A stretch of 64,000 nt of DNA from Streptosporangiaceae bacterium (GTDB lineage Bacteria; Actinomycetota; Actinomycetes; Streptosporangiales; Streptosporangiaceae): assembly GCA_019245115.1 (NCBI GenBank), contig JAFARZ010000427.1, forward strand, positions 21,236 through 85,235. The letters are read 5' to 3'. Below, in pieces: positions 17,925 through 26,135 of this stretch. The notes beneath the pieces were generated by a model, which was given only the letters and a program-made list of their open reading frames with translations, made no database searches and was not told where the DNA came from. The number at the start of each line of letters is the position of its first letter. The first letter of the stretch is position 1. Position numbers and translations under genes: made by a program.

Positions 17925-18123
17925 TTTGCGGCATATCGGACGTGACGCATTCGCTAACGTGCCAGGTCCGGCTCGTGAGCTTGCGCGTATCGCTGCATAG
18001 CGGACAGATAGGGCTGCCACCTTGTGGAAGATAGGAGCCTTCTGGAAGAAAAGGCGCCGAAAACCGGCGCCCTATCCTCCGCAGGGCACTTTATTTCCAC
18101 GCCACTGGACGGCTGACGACGGA
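17925..18123 (+). ncRNA. Structured intergenic element, copy 1 of 3
   Basis: It begins TTTGCGGCATATCGG and ends near GGACGGCTGACG. A 7-bp inner hairpin (18053-18059 with 18065-18071) is enclosed by a longer, imperfect outer stem joining GTGGAA (18024-18029) to TTTCCAC (18094-18100), with the strand CTATCCTCC between. The other copies at 33945 and 42540 keep the same 5' motif, the same spacing (127-129 nt) from it to the hairpin, and the same stems with compensating changes. Whether it works as RNA or is a small mobile repeat is unknown. Confidence 0.6.
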
Positions 18124-18161
18124 CATAACGGGCCAGACATGGACAAAACGCCCGGCCGCCC

Positions 18162-18274
18162 GCGTCAACGCGGAGATTACGCTCGGCCGACTGCGTCAAC
18201 GCGGAGATTACGCCCGGGCCGGCTGCGTCAACGCGGAGATTACACTCGGCCGGCTGCGTCAACGCGGAGATTAC
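18162..18274. repeat. 31-bp tandem repeat, four copies
   Basis: GCGTCAACGCGGAGATTAC occurs four times, starting at 18162, 18193, 18225 and 18256, separated by 12-13 nt of similar sequence (CTCGGCCGGCT). The near-identical spacers and the short unit show a tandem repeat, not CRISPR. Confidence 0.85.
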
Positions 18275-18544
18275 GAGTGGTGATCGACGTGTATGCACCG
18301 GCGCCCTTTCTTCCGTGGGGCCCTTTTGTTCCGCGTCGTCTCACGTGGCTGCCGTTGACGTAACGGTCGATCCCGGCAAAACCGGCGGCCACTCGCGACG
18401 CCGCGAACTCAGGTAACGGGCGACGGTCCGCGACGTGCTCCCTCAGCATCTCTCCGATCGGCCAGCGACAAACAGTCATGCGCAGCGTGGTTAAACGATC
18501 TCATACAGTTATCATGGCGTCTTCCGGCCAGAGGAGTCGCCGCC

Positions 18545-19243
18545 ATGCATGGCAACCGTCACGCGAAATTGCTCGGTCTTGGAGGGCTGTTCATTGTCGC
18601 CTCGCTAGTTGTGGGAGTCCTGGCCTGCCTCCGGACAGCAAACGCCGAAAAGACGACGGTGACGGCAACGGGCAGCCCCGCGAAGGTAGCCGCTCGTACC
18701 GGTGCGGCAGGAGCGGCTGGGGGTACGGGCGGCGCGGCGAAGATCGCACTCAACGGCCCTCGCCGACGGGTCGCCAGCGACATGATCGCGCCGCCTCACC
18801 GTCCGGGCACGACCGGGTTGCGAGCGCTGACTCCGGTACAGGAGTACAACATCAGCGGACTCCATGCCGGGCCAGTCCGGATCAGCGGCGTAACGTACCC
18901 CGACAGCGTCCGGTTCACCTGCGACTCCGGCGATAGCGACAGCTCCGGGGACCTGGACTACGCGGTCAGCGGATTCGGTTCGCTGACCGCGACGGTAGGC
19001 ATACCGGACGCAGATACCAAGGCCGCCGGCGGAACAATGACCGTCACGTTCCTCAACAACGGATCCGCGTCGCAATCGACCACTCCGGTCACCATCTCGC
19101 CCGGACATGCGCAATCCGTACATGTGACGTTCCGGCATTCCTCGCAACTGGTCATCTCGTGCAGCGCCATGGACGCCGATGGCCGGCATGCCGAGTACAT
19201 GGAACTCGCCCTTGGCAACGCGACGGTCGGCCCGCAGCGCTGA
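18545..19243 (+). CDS. Secreted protein with an NPCBM-like carbohydrate-binding domain
   Basis: The 232-aa protein begins with a signal sequence (LLGLGGLFIVASLVVGVLAC, about 9-34), followed by an Ala/Gly/Thr-rich linker to about 80. Residues of about 95-228 fit the NPCBM jelly-roll pattern: a YPDSVRF strand, LDYAVSGFGSLTATVGIPD, a TVTFLNNG strand and HSSQLVISCSAMD. Such domains bind sugars at the surface. GAGGAG stands 9 nt before the ATG. A 60-bp perfect palindrome follows the stop and is probably its terminator. No catalytic domain is attached, so it may be a free binding module. The domain call is from pattern memory only. Confidence 0.65.
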   Translation: MHGNRHAKLLGLGGLFIVASLVVGVLACLRTANAEKTTVTATGSPAKVAARTGAAGAAGGTGGAAKIALNGPRRRVASDMIAPPHRPGTTGLRALTPVQEYNISGLHAGPVRISGVTYPDSVRFTCDSGDSDSSGDLDYAVSGFGSLTATVGIPDADTKAAGGTMTVTFLNNGSASQSTTPVTISPGHAQSVHVTFRHSSQLVISCSAMDADGRHAEYMELALGNATVGPQR

Positions 19244-19271
19244 CCAACGGCTCAAGCTCCCATATGATCCT

Positions 19272-19331
19272 GCCCGGATGGATGTGGCAGCCACCCGGTT
19301 ATAACCGGGTGGCTGCCACATCCATCCGGGC
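19272..19331. terminator. 60-bp perfect palindrome, likely terminator
   Basis: Bases 19272-19301 are followed with no spacer by their exact reverse complement 19302-19331; the centre is GGTTATAACC. It lies 28 nt after the stop of the NPCBM-like protein gene. As RNA it forms a 28-bp stem with a tight loop. Its length and perfection exceed those of usual actinomycete terminators. Confidence 0.75.
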
Positions 19332-19505
19332 CCCTTCCGGGCACGCCCTGATGCAGGCGGGATAAGAGTGGCTAGATGTGTACCTGGGCTCCCTGCGCAG
19401 GACCTGCCGGGCTGGTACAAGCCCACGACGCTGGTGAATAGCCACGGTTCCAACGACATCGATGGCGCAAGGGTCCAGCCAGCGCCCTGTCCGCGCCACC
19501 TCTAC

Positions 19506-19535
19506 TTGACGTCTGTTGGTCACTGCTGTTACAAA
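19506..19535 (+). promoter_or_regulatory. Candidate promoter for the CHAP-domain protein
   Basis: TTGACG (19506-19511) and TTACAA/TACAAA (19529-19535) are 17-18 nt apart, about 80 nt before the GTG start at 19616. This is a reasonable housekeeping sigma-type match in a GC-rich genome. Confidence 0.4.
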
Positions 19536-19615
19536 CTTTCGTATTCCGTGATATTTGCGCAAGTGAGTCACGAAGCCTGGGCCGGTGAAGGTTGGCCTGG
19601 ATGCGGGAGAGGGAC

Positions 19616-22522
19616 GTGACGGTGACACGAAATCCGATGCGACGCCTGGTCGTCGGGGCCCTGCCGATCGCGCTGTGCCTGGTATCCGCTCCTATCGCGC
19701 AGGCAGCCGTTGCTCCGGGCGCGGTTTCCGGCGACAGCGCCGCGGCCGGAGGCCCAGGCCAATTCAGCGCCGCGGCCGGAGGCCCAGGCCAATTCAGCGC
19801 CGCGGCCGGAGGCCCAGGCCAATTCAGCACCGCGGCCGGAGGCCCAGGCCAATTCAGCACCGCGGCCGGAGGCCCAGGCCAATTCAGCGCCGCACTCGAG
19901 GCGATCTACGCCGCGGCGCGGCATCTGCCGCCGAATTCTGTTGGCGGCGTCCGAGCCGGCTCGTTGCACACCGGCTCGGCGAACAACGTCAGCTGGGCGA
20001 CCGCCGACTTCCTCCCCGCAGCGTCCGGGCCCGCGGATGTCAAGGCCGCGTTCCAGGATGGCGCGAGCGCCGCGGTGTTCAGTCAGCGGCCCGGCCAGCC
20101 CTGGCGCCTGGTGCAGGCCGGGCCGTACGGTTGCGGCCGTGGCCTGCCGTCCTCGCTGGCGCAATCGTTCGGCCTGGCCGATCCGGCGGTCTGCCGGACC
20201 AATGCCACCGCCAGCCGCAGGGCCGCTCAGCAAGCCCCGCGCGGCACCGCCACTCTCGGCCAGCGCATCGCGAACATCGCGCTCTCCCAGGTGGGCGTGG
20301 GGGTAACCCCGGCCACACCGTCCTTCGGCACCGTCGACTGCGACCCGTACAGCACGCTGGTAGGCGCCCAATCGCCCAACGCCGACGGATGCGGCCTCGA
20401 TTCAGACTTCAATATCGAGAACGAGAACGAAGCGTGGTGCTCCGACTTCGCGAAGTGGGTGTGGCAGCAAGCCGGCGTAACCGTGGACATGAACACCATC
20501 AACGCAGGTTCGGTCTCGTTCTATGACTGGGGACTTGATCAGAGCGAAAGCGTGGCGCCGGACAGCGGCACTCCCGCCGTCGGCGACGCGGTGGTGTTCT
20601 TCCCGCCCGGCCCGATCACGCCCACTACTTACGCTGACCACGTCGGCATCGTTACCGGCATCAACTCCGACGGTACGATCAACATGGCCAACGGCGACTT
20701 CGCCGGCGGCCCGGACATCAGCGTGCAATACGACACCGATATCAGCCTGACCTCATGGGCATCGTCGGTGTGGCATGCCGGCGAGCAGTGGGTGCTCATC
20801 TCCCCGCCCACCGGAACGCAGCAGCCGACGCCCACGGTGTCCGTCTCGGGACCATCGCGCGCCGCCGCGGGAACCTCAGTTGCCTTCACCGGGTACGGCA
20901 CCGGTGTCTCCCAGTACCTGTGGACGTTCGGGGACGGCCGGGCGGACAACGTATCAGGCGCCTCGGTCAGCCACGTATACGCGGAGAACGGCGTCTATCC
21001 GGTGACGGTGAGCGTCACGTCCAGCCTCGGCACAGTGACCGTCAGAAGCTGGAACGTGACGGTCACAGGCGCCTCCTCCGCGGTCGCGTCGGTACCGGTC
21101 AACGCCTTGTGGTACTCCCCCACGCCGATCAGCAAGTATTTGTTCACGAATTCGCCGACTGGCGGCCTGGCCACGGATACCTGGGACGGCGCGAGCTGGC
21201 TACAGCTCGCCATCCCCGGCACACCGGACGCCGGCACCGCCATCACCGCGCTCAGCTATCCCGACGCGGCGGCCAGCGACGCGATGACGCCGCACGCGTA
21301 CTACAGCTCGGGCGGCACGCTGACCGAGACCTACCTCGGCGGCTCGGGCTGGACCTCGCAGCAGCTGGCCGGACAGCCGGTCGCGGGCAGTGCCATCGCG
21401 GCGGATTACGAGCTCTCCGGCCCGCACGTCTTCTTCTTCGCCGGCCGCAAGCAGCTCACCGAGTCCACCGAGCAGAACGGCGGCTGGGTCACCGCGCCGG
21501 TGGCCGCCCCGGCGGCCACGCGTGTCAGCTCGCTGGCGCTGGCAGAGACGGACGCCGGCCCGGACCTGTTCTATCTGAGCGGGAAGGGCTCGCTGACGGT
21601 TGCCGGACCGACCCAGACCGCGTTGATCAAGACCCCGCTGGGAGTCGCGGCTGACAGCCCGCTGGCGGCGCTCAGCGCCCCGCAGCCGACCGTCTACTTC
21701 GTCGACGGTCGCGGCAAGCTGGCTCAGGCAGTGCGCGGGCCGCTGAGCTGGGTGGTCAGTGAGGTCCCTGGTGCACCCGCCTCCGCCACGGCGCTCGCCG
21801 CGACGAGTTACCTGCTCGGTGCGCAAAGCGCGGTCGGCGCACCGGTCAGCACGGGCATCGAGGTGTTCACGCTGAACGCTTCCGGGCAGCCGTCAGTGAC
21901 GTATTCGGGCCAGAGCGTCCCGCTGCCGGGGACGGGCTCGTCGATCCTCGCCGCGGACGCGTACCAGAACGCGGGCGAGCCCAGCCGGCTGTTCCTGTCC
22001 GGTCCGCTGTCGGTGGACGAGGCCAGTAGTCCTGGCGGGTCCTGGACATCGACGGCATTGCCTGCCACGCCAGCGACGCTCGCCGACAGCGTGGTGTTGT
22101 ACGCGGCGACCGCGGCGGACTACAGCACCGCACTCAACGCGGCGGGCACGGCGGGCTTGCCCGCCAGCCAGGTCATCAACTCGTTCGCCACCGCGTGGGC
22201 GGACACGCTGAGCGGGAACTACCTGGTGATTTCGGTGGGGCTGGCGGCTACCGACGCGCTGGACTACAACGTGTGCGGCTGGCCCAATCCGTCGGGTGAG
22301 ATTCCTGGAGGGACACCGTTCTACATCGTCGGCGGACCGCTGAATTCACTGCCGGGCCCGGATGCCTACGAAGAGGCCGCGGCGCAGACGGCGTCACAGA
22401 CTCCCGCGCTCGCCGCCGACCTGGCCTATTACGCGACGCACGGCACCTTGCCGTCCGGCGTGACGGCGCTCCCGACCACGGCCAGGCCCGTCTATGCCTG
22501 TTCCGGGTCGCCCGGAGCATAA
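19616..22522 (+). CDS. Secreted multidomain CHAP-like cell-wall hydrolase with PKD and propeller-like parts
   Basis: The protein has about 968 aa. The start is GTG 19616 behind GGGAGAGGGAC. Signal peptide 1-30 (LPIALCLVSAPIAQA). Residues 41-92 are five decapeptides of the type AAAGGPGQFS, encoded exactly by the 30-bp repeat B. Residues 215-400 look like a CHAP-type amidase/endopeptidase: NEAWCSDFAKWVW with Cys275, DHVGIVTGI with His342, then a WASSVWHAGEQW strand. A PKD fold follows (about 407-488: YLWTFGDG, HVYAENGVYPVTVSV). Residues 490-830 hold repeated Trp/Tyr strands like a beta-propeller lectin, and the last ~140 residues form a separate conserved actinobacterial domain with three cysteines. 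It probably cuts peptidoglycan cross-links. The catalytic call is from motif positions. Confidence 0.8.
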   Translation: MTVTRNPMRRLVVGALPIALCLVSAPIAQAAVAPGAVSGDSAAAGGPGQFSAAAGGPGQFSAAAGGPGQFSTAAGGPGQFSTAAGGPGQFSAALEAIYAAARHLPPNSVGGVRAGSLHTGSANNVSWATADFLPAASGPADVKAAFQDGASAAVFSQRPGQPWRLVQAGPYGCGRGLPSSLAQSFGLADPAVCRTNATASRRAAQQAPRGTATLGQRIANIALSQVGVGVTPATPSFGTVDCDPYSTLVGAQSPNADGCGLDSDFNIENENEAWCSDFAKWVWQQAGVTVDMNTINAGSVSFYDWGLDQSESVAPDSGTPAVGDAVVFFPPGPITPTTYADHVGIVTGINSDGTINMANGDFAGGPDISVQYDTDISLTSWASSVWHAGEQWVLISPPTGTQQPTPTVSVSGPSRAAAGTSVAFTGYGTGVSQYLWTFGDGRADNVSGASVSHVYAENGVYPVTVSVTSSLGTVTVRSWNVTVTGASSAVASVPVNALWYSPTPISKYLFTNSPTGGLATDTWDGASWLQLAIPGTPDAGTAITALSYPDAAASDAMTPHAYYSSGGTLTETYLGGSGWTSQQLAGQPVAGSAIAADYELSGPHVFFFAGRKQLTESTEQNGGWVTAPVAAPAATRVSSLALAETDAGPDLFYLSGKGSLTVAGPTQTALIKTPLGVAADSPLAALSAPQPTVYFVDGRGKLAQAVRGPLSWVVSEVPGAPASATALAATSYLLGAQSAVGAPVSTGIEVFTLNASGQPSVTYSGQSVPLPGTGSSILAADAYQNAGEPSRLFLSGPLSVDEASSPGGSWTSTALPATPATLADSVVLYAATAADYSTALNAAGTAGLPASQVINSFATAWADTLSGNYLVISVGLAATDALDYNVCGWPNPSGEIPGGTPFYIVGGPLNSLPGPDAYEEAAAQTASQTPALAADLAYYATHGTLPSGVTALPTTARPVYACSGSPGA
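19741..19890. repeat. Repeat B, five tandem 30-bp units inside a coding region
   Basis: Five units of CGCGGCCGGAGGCCCAGGCC plus ten more bases, exact except for G/A at position 29. The unit is 30 bp, ten codons, so copy number never shifts the frame. Here it encodes AAAGGPGQFS-type repeats just after a signal peptide. Other copies: 30361-30390, 35626-35655 (inverted), 36327-36416 (inverted, three units). Confidence 0.95.
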
Positions 22523-22749
22523 CTCCTCCGTCCCGGTCTGGCTAAATTCACCGAGGCGAGCGGGTCGATTCGCACCGAATTCTCCGCATCCGTGCCATTA
22601 AGTGGGGCGTCGAGCACCCCGACCGCAGCAGGTTACCCATGCGTAAATTAGGTCCTCCAAGGATATTGAACTCGTCTCCGTCGCGTGTTAAAGAGGATAG
22701 TGCGCGCGCTTTTTTTCACCGGCCTTCCCAGCCACCAATGGGGTGACTC

Positions 22750-23556
22750 GTGCGTATTACCCGTGTAATTTTCAGCGCGGCGGTTGCCGCCTCCTGCGCC
22801 TCGGTAGCCCTTATCGCGACCCTGCCCGCCCACGCCGCATCCACCGCCAGCTATGTCGCGCTCGGTGACTCCTACAGCTCCGGCGTCGGCGCCGGGAATT
22901 ACATCTCCTCCAGCGGAAGCTGCGACCGGAGCACGAACGCATATCCCGAGCAGTGGGCGAGCTCCAACTCACCCGCCGCGTTCGTATCGGTGGCTTGCTC
23001 GGGAGCGACTACGTCTGATGTTCTCAGCAGCCAGGTATCGGCGCTGAGCCACAGCACCACGCTGGTCAGCATCACGATCGGCGGTAACGACGCCGGCTTC
23101 TCCAGCGTCATGGAGACCTGTGTCCTCTGGACGACCAGCTCATGCCTCAGCGCCGTCTCCAACGCCGAAACTTTCATCGCCCAGCAACTCCCAGCCCTGC
23201 TCAACAACACGCTGCAAACCATCAGGAACGACGCACCGAACGCGAAAATCGTCGTGCTCGATTATCCGGAGCTGTACGACCTGTCCAAATCCAGCTCGTG
23301 CATCGGCCTGAGCACCCAGGACCGCACCGCGCTCAACCAGGGCGCCGACCAGCTTGACCAGGCCATCGCCACCGCGGCGGCAGCCAACCATGACACGTTC
23401 GCCGATGTTCGCGGCCAGTTCGCCGGCCACGAGATATGCGACTCCAGCAGCTGGCTGCATTCCGTGGACATCCTCGACATCAGCTCCTCTTACCACCCCA
23501 CCGCCAGTGGCCAGGAACTCGGCTACCTGCCGGTCTTCACCAGCGCCGCCGGATAG
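22750..23556 (+). CDS. Secreted SGNH-family esterase/lipase
   Basis: GDSL/SGNH hydrolase of 268 aa, exported by a signal peptide (1-30, ending PAHAAS). The four blocks are visible: VALGDSYSSG with nucleophile Ser41, CSGATTSDV, TIGGNDAGF and SYHPTASG with catalytic His249. Six cysteines form the disulfides usual in the Streptomyces scabies esterase type. The GTG start follows GGGGTGA. It would cleave acyl or acetyl esters outside the cell. A terminator lies 48 nt after the stop, facing the convergent GH12 gene. Confidence 0.92.
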   Translation: MRITRVIFSAAVAASCASVALIATLPAHAASTASYVALGDSYSSGVGAGNYISSSGSCDRSTNAYPEQWASSNSPAAFVSVACSGATTSDVLSSQVSALSHSTTLVSITIGGNDAGFSSVMETCVLWTTSSCLSAVSNAETFIAQQLPALLNNTLQTIRNDAPNAKIVVLDYPELYDLSKSSSCIGLSTQDRTALNQGADQLDQAIATAAAANHDTFADVRGQFAGHEICDSSSWLHSVDILDISSSYHPTASGQELGYLPVFTSAAG

Positions 23557-23603
23557 CTTCCTGTCTGGGGGATGCCATCCCCCAGGCCCCCCGGGCGACC
23601 ATC

Positions 23604-23637
23604 GGATGCTGGCACGACGCATGCCGTGCCAGCATCC
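23604..23637. terminator. Bidirectional hairpin terminator
   Basis: GGATGCTGGCACG (23604-23616) pairs with 23625-23637 around an 8-nt loop. It is placed between the convergent esterase and GH12 genes; a second GC hairpin (GGGGGAT/ATCCCCC) lies just before it at about 23567. Confidence 0.75.
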
Positions 23638-23647
23638 ATGCGGCCGG

Positions 23648-24340
23648 TCAGGTGGACAACGAGTAGCTGTTCACCTGGAAGTTCTCGCCGGTGTTGTTCG
23701 TCGAGGTGATCTCCCACCCGAAGTCGACCGAGTTGAGGGTCGCGCTGGACAGCCAGCCGGCGCTGGACAGCCAGCCGAACACGGCCTTGATATCGACCCG
23801 GCCCGAGGTCTCGTTGCCATTGCGCACGAATGAGAAGACGGCGTTGGAGCCGTTGCTGCCTCGGTAGATGTTCCAGGAACTGCCCCCGATCGAGGCCGTG
23901 GTCTGGTAGCTGCCGAGCGGGCCCACGTTCTGCGTGTACGTCCAGAGCATGATCTCATCCGCATTGTTATCAGCCCAGATGTCGTAGGCGGACTCGAAAT
24001 TTCCGGTACCGGGCAGGCTGTCGCTGAAGGTACTGGTGATGGAACTGAACGAGCTCACCGCGGCGTTGAAGGTCTTCGTTACCTCGGGGTAGGACTTCAC
24101 CCCGTTGGTATTCGGCTGATCCGACCAGACACCCCAGTTGCTGTATGAGTTGGCCCAGATGGTCTGCGGTCCGGGGTTGCTTCCCCACACGTTGTTGTAG
24201 AGCGTGAAACCGCCATTCGACCAAGAGCCGAACCGCGCCGTCGATGACCAGACGGCCGCGGATGCCACGGAGGCCATCAGCACGAGAGCAGTCGCCGCGG
24301 CGACGCCGGGCAAGGTGATGCGCAGTAGCGGTTTGAACAT
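23648..24340 (-). CDS. Secreted GH12 endoglucanase/xyloglucanase
   Basis: Glycoside hydrolase family 12 of 230 aa, cutting beta-1,4-glucan chains outside the cell. Signal peptide 1-28 (ending VASAAV). Conserved parts: NGGFTLYNNVWG (42-53), YDIWADNNADEIMLWTY with nucleophile Glu129, and FGWEITSTN with acid/base Glu210. AGGAG lies 7 nt before the ATG. A six-residue segment is duplicated (GWLSSA at 189-200), the mark of a recent local repeat; it sits between strands and probably does not kill the enzyme. A 32-bp near-perfect palindrome upstream (24375-24406) suggests control by a LacI-type repressor. Confidence 0.93.
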   Translation of the reverse strand: MFKPLLRITLPGVAAATALVLMASVASAAVWSSTARFGSWSNGGFTLYNNVWGSNPGPQTIWANSYSNWGVWSDQPNTNGVKSYPEVTKTFNAAVSSFSSITSTFSDSLPGTGNFESAYDIWADNNADEIMLWTYTQNVGPLGSYQTTASIGGSSWNIYRGSNGSNAVFSFVRNGNETSGRVDIKAVFGWLSSAGWLSSATLNSVDFGWEITSTNNTGENFQVNSYSLST

Positions 24341-24374
24341 GTGATACTCCTGTCCTCCCGCTCCGTGCGCTATC

Positions 24375-24406
24375 GAATTTCTATCGAAGCGCTTCGACAG
24401 AAATTC
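24375..24406. promoter_or_regulatory. LacI-type operator upstream of GH12 gene
   Basis: GAATTTCTATCGAAGC (24375-24390) is followed by its complement with a single mismatch (24391-24406). The core TCGAAGCGCTTCGA has the central CG of LacI-family operators such as CebR sites. It lies 35 nt upstream of the GH12 start codon. Confidence 0.7.
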
Positions 24407-24549
24407 GACAATAGCATTCCGGAAAGAAATGCCGATGTGGCCTCATATTAAAAGCCACAAATACTTGACGCAATAGCAGGTGACGCGAATGATCCGCAAT
24501 GGCCGGACTGCCCGGCTCTTGACGAGCCGGCCAGCGCCAAGACGCTGTG

Positions 24550-24981
24550 TCAGATCCGCTGCTCGGTCGCGGGATCCGGCACTCCGTCGAAGTAATGGTC
24601 CAGGACATGCCGGAACACTGGCTCGCTGGGGGCGGCATGCATGAACAACGTGACACTGGAGCGAAGCTTCAACGCGTCAACCCCGCCGAAGATCTGCTCC
24701 GCGGTGCGGCCTCGTAGACCGGTCAGGATGCTGGCGCATTCGATCAGCCGTGGGCCGAGGACTGGATGGGCAAGGTAGGCCTCGGCCTCCTCCAGCGAGC
24801 TGATCGCGTAGGTCCGCGAAGTCGGGCTGTTCCCCAGGCCGACGATCTGCGGGAAGACGAACCACATCCAGTGGCTGGTCTTGCGGCCAGCACGCAGCTC
24901 GGAGACGGCCTGATCGTACGTGCCATCAGCGTCCTGTGCGGATACGAACCGCTGGAGGTCATACGGATCCGGCATGGCCAT
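24550..24981 (-). CDS. DUF1810 family protein
   Basis: The 143-aa protein has the family marks DPYDLQRFVSAQ near the N-terminus, SHWMWFVFPQI (about 36-46), YAISSLEEAEAYLAHPVLG and MHAAPSEPVF near the end. DUF1810 proteins are small, soluble and alpha-helical, with no established reaction. The start may be ATG 24981 or 24975; neither has a strong ribosome site. It stands 12 nt downstream of the MetE-like gene on the same strand, so the two may form an operon. Confidence 0.85.
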   Translation of the reverse strand: MAMPDPYDLQRFVSAQDADGTYDQAVSELRAGRKTSHWMWFVFPQIVGLGNSPTSRTYAISSLEEAEAYLAHPVLGPRLIECASILTGLRGRTAEQIFGGVDALKLRSSVTLFMHAAPSEPVFRHVLDHYFDGVPDPATEQRI

Positions 24982-24993
24982 ACCCGCTTGACG

Positions 24994-26016
24994 TCAGGTC
25001 AGCTCGGCACGTAGCCGGGTCGCCGCTTCGGTCATGGCGACCAGCTTGCCGAATGCGACGTCACGCGGCAGGTATTTCATGCCGCAGTCGGGGGCGAGCA
25101 CGATGCGCTCAGGCGGCACATATCGCAGCGCCCGCCGGACCCGGGCGACGATCGTATCCGGCTTCTCCACCGCCAGATCGCTCAGATCCAGCACGCCAAG
25201 GATGATCGTCTTATCCCTCAGCGTGGCTAGCACGGCACAGTCGAGACCGGACTGCGCTGTCTCGATCGATATCTGGTCGCAGCTGCACCCGGCCAGCTCG
25301 GGAAGGAACGAGTAACCGGCCGGACGGTCATGGATGATCGCGGCGTACCCGAAGCACAGGTGCACCGCCGTGGTCCGGTCCGCCCCCTCCAGCGCGCGGT
25401 TTATCGCTTTGACCCCGTAGCGGCGTGCCTCCTCGGGCCGCGCCTGAAGGTACGGCTCGTCCAGCTGGACAATATCCGCGCCGGCCGCGAACAGGTCCCT
25501 GACCTCCTCGCCGACCGCGTCAGCGTAGGCCAGAGCCAGCGTCTCCTTGCTGCCGTAGTAGTCGTCCTGGGCCTGCTGTGCCATGGTGAACGGGCCCGGC
25601 ACCGTTATCTTGACCATCCGGCTGGTGTTCGCTCGCAGGAACCGGACGTCCTCCACCTCGACGGGATGCCGCCGTCGGATCGGCCCGGTGATGCGCGGCA
25701 CCGGGTTCGGATGCCCGCTGCGATCGAGGGCGGTGCCTGGATTGTCGATATCCACGCCGTCCAGCGCGGTCGCGAACCTGTTGGAGTAACTTTCCCGGCG
25801 GATCTCGCCGTCGGTGAGGATGTCCAGGCCCGCCTGCTCCTGAGCGCGGATGGCCAGCGCGGTCGCGTCGCGCTGTGCTTCCTCCAGGTAAGGCGGGTCA
25901 ACCCGCCAGAGCTCCCGGGCGCGTACCCGGGGCGGGAAGCGGCCGGCGAGCCGACCTCGGTCGATCAACCAGTCCGGTTGCGGATAACTCCCGACCAGCG
26001 AGGTGGGAAGCAGCAT
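24994..26016 (-). CDS. Cobalamin-independent methionine synthase-like protein (single MetE C-terminal barrel)
   Basis: The 340-aa protein is a stand-alone catalytic barrel of the MetE/UROD type. It probably transfers a methyl group to a thiol, as in homocysteine methylation. The zinc ligands of MetE are all present: HLC (His219, Cys221), LDEP (Glu187 region) and PDCGMKYLP (Cys311). N-terminus MLLPTSLVGSYPQP is typical. Full-length MetE is about 750 aa with two barrels; this is the short form seen in many bacteria and archaea, whose methyl donor is often not known. The chosen ATG has only a weak ribosome site. It is upstream of DUF1810. Confidence 0.88.
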   Translation of the reverse strand: MLLPTSLVGSYPQPDWLIDRGRLAGRFPPRVRARELWRVDPPYLEEAQRDATALAIRAQEQAGLDILTDGEIRRESYSNRFATALDGVDIDNPGTALDRSGHPNPVPRITGPIRRRHPVEVEDVRFLRANTSRMVKITVPGPFTMAQQAQDDYYGSKETLALAYADAVGEEVRDLFAAGADIVQLDEPYLQARPEEARRYGVKAINRALEGADRTTAVHLCFGYAAIIHDRPAGYSFLPELAGCSCDQISIETAQSGLDCAVLATLRDKTIILGVLDLSDLAVEKPDTIVARVRRALRYVPPERIVLAPDCGMKYLPRDVAFGKLVAMTEAATRLRAELT

Positions 26017-26135
26017 TCCTGTACAGTACGCCGGCCAGACCGCCGTGTAACACATTCGGGGGGACCGGCGTTCCGAGTGTGGGGTCACCATCCCGCTCGG
26101 AGCCCCGGCCACTCCCGGGTCGGGGCTCCCCCATC

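Larger units (their letters stand above)
17698..18544. other. 847-bp intergenic region with a structured element and tandem repeats
   Basis: It holds copy 1 of a ~200-nt structured element and a 31-bp tandem repeat (separate entries). Open frames here (plus 17705-18034, minus 17461-17934) have no ribosome site and no recognisable family; I do not call them genes. Confidence 0.6.

Noticed and set aside
17461..18034. Two overlapping frames of 109 and 157 residues on opposite strands
   Set aside because: No ribosome sites, no recognised family, and they run over a conserved structured element and the end of a small gene.
18162..18274. Four regularly spaced repeats, possible CRISPR
   Set aside because: The repeat core is 19 bp, the spacers are 12-13 nt and nearly identical to each other, and no cas gene is near; it is a simple tandem repeat.
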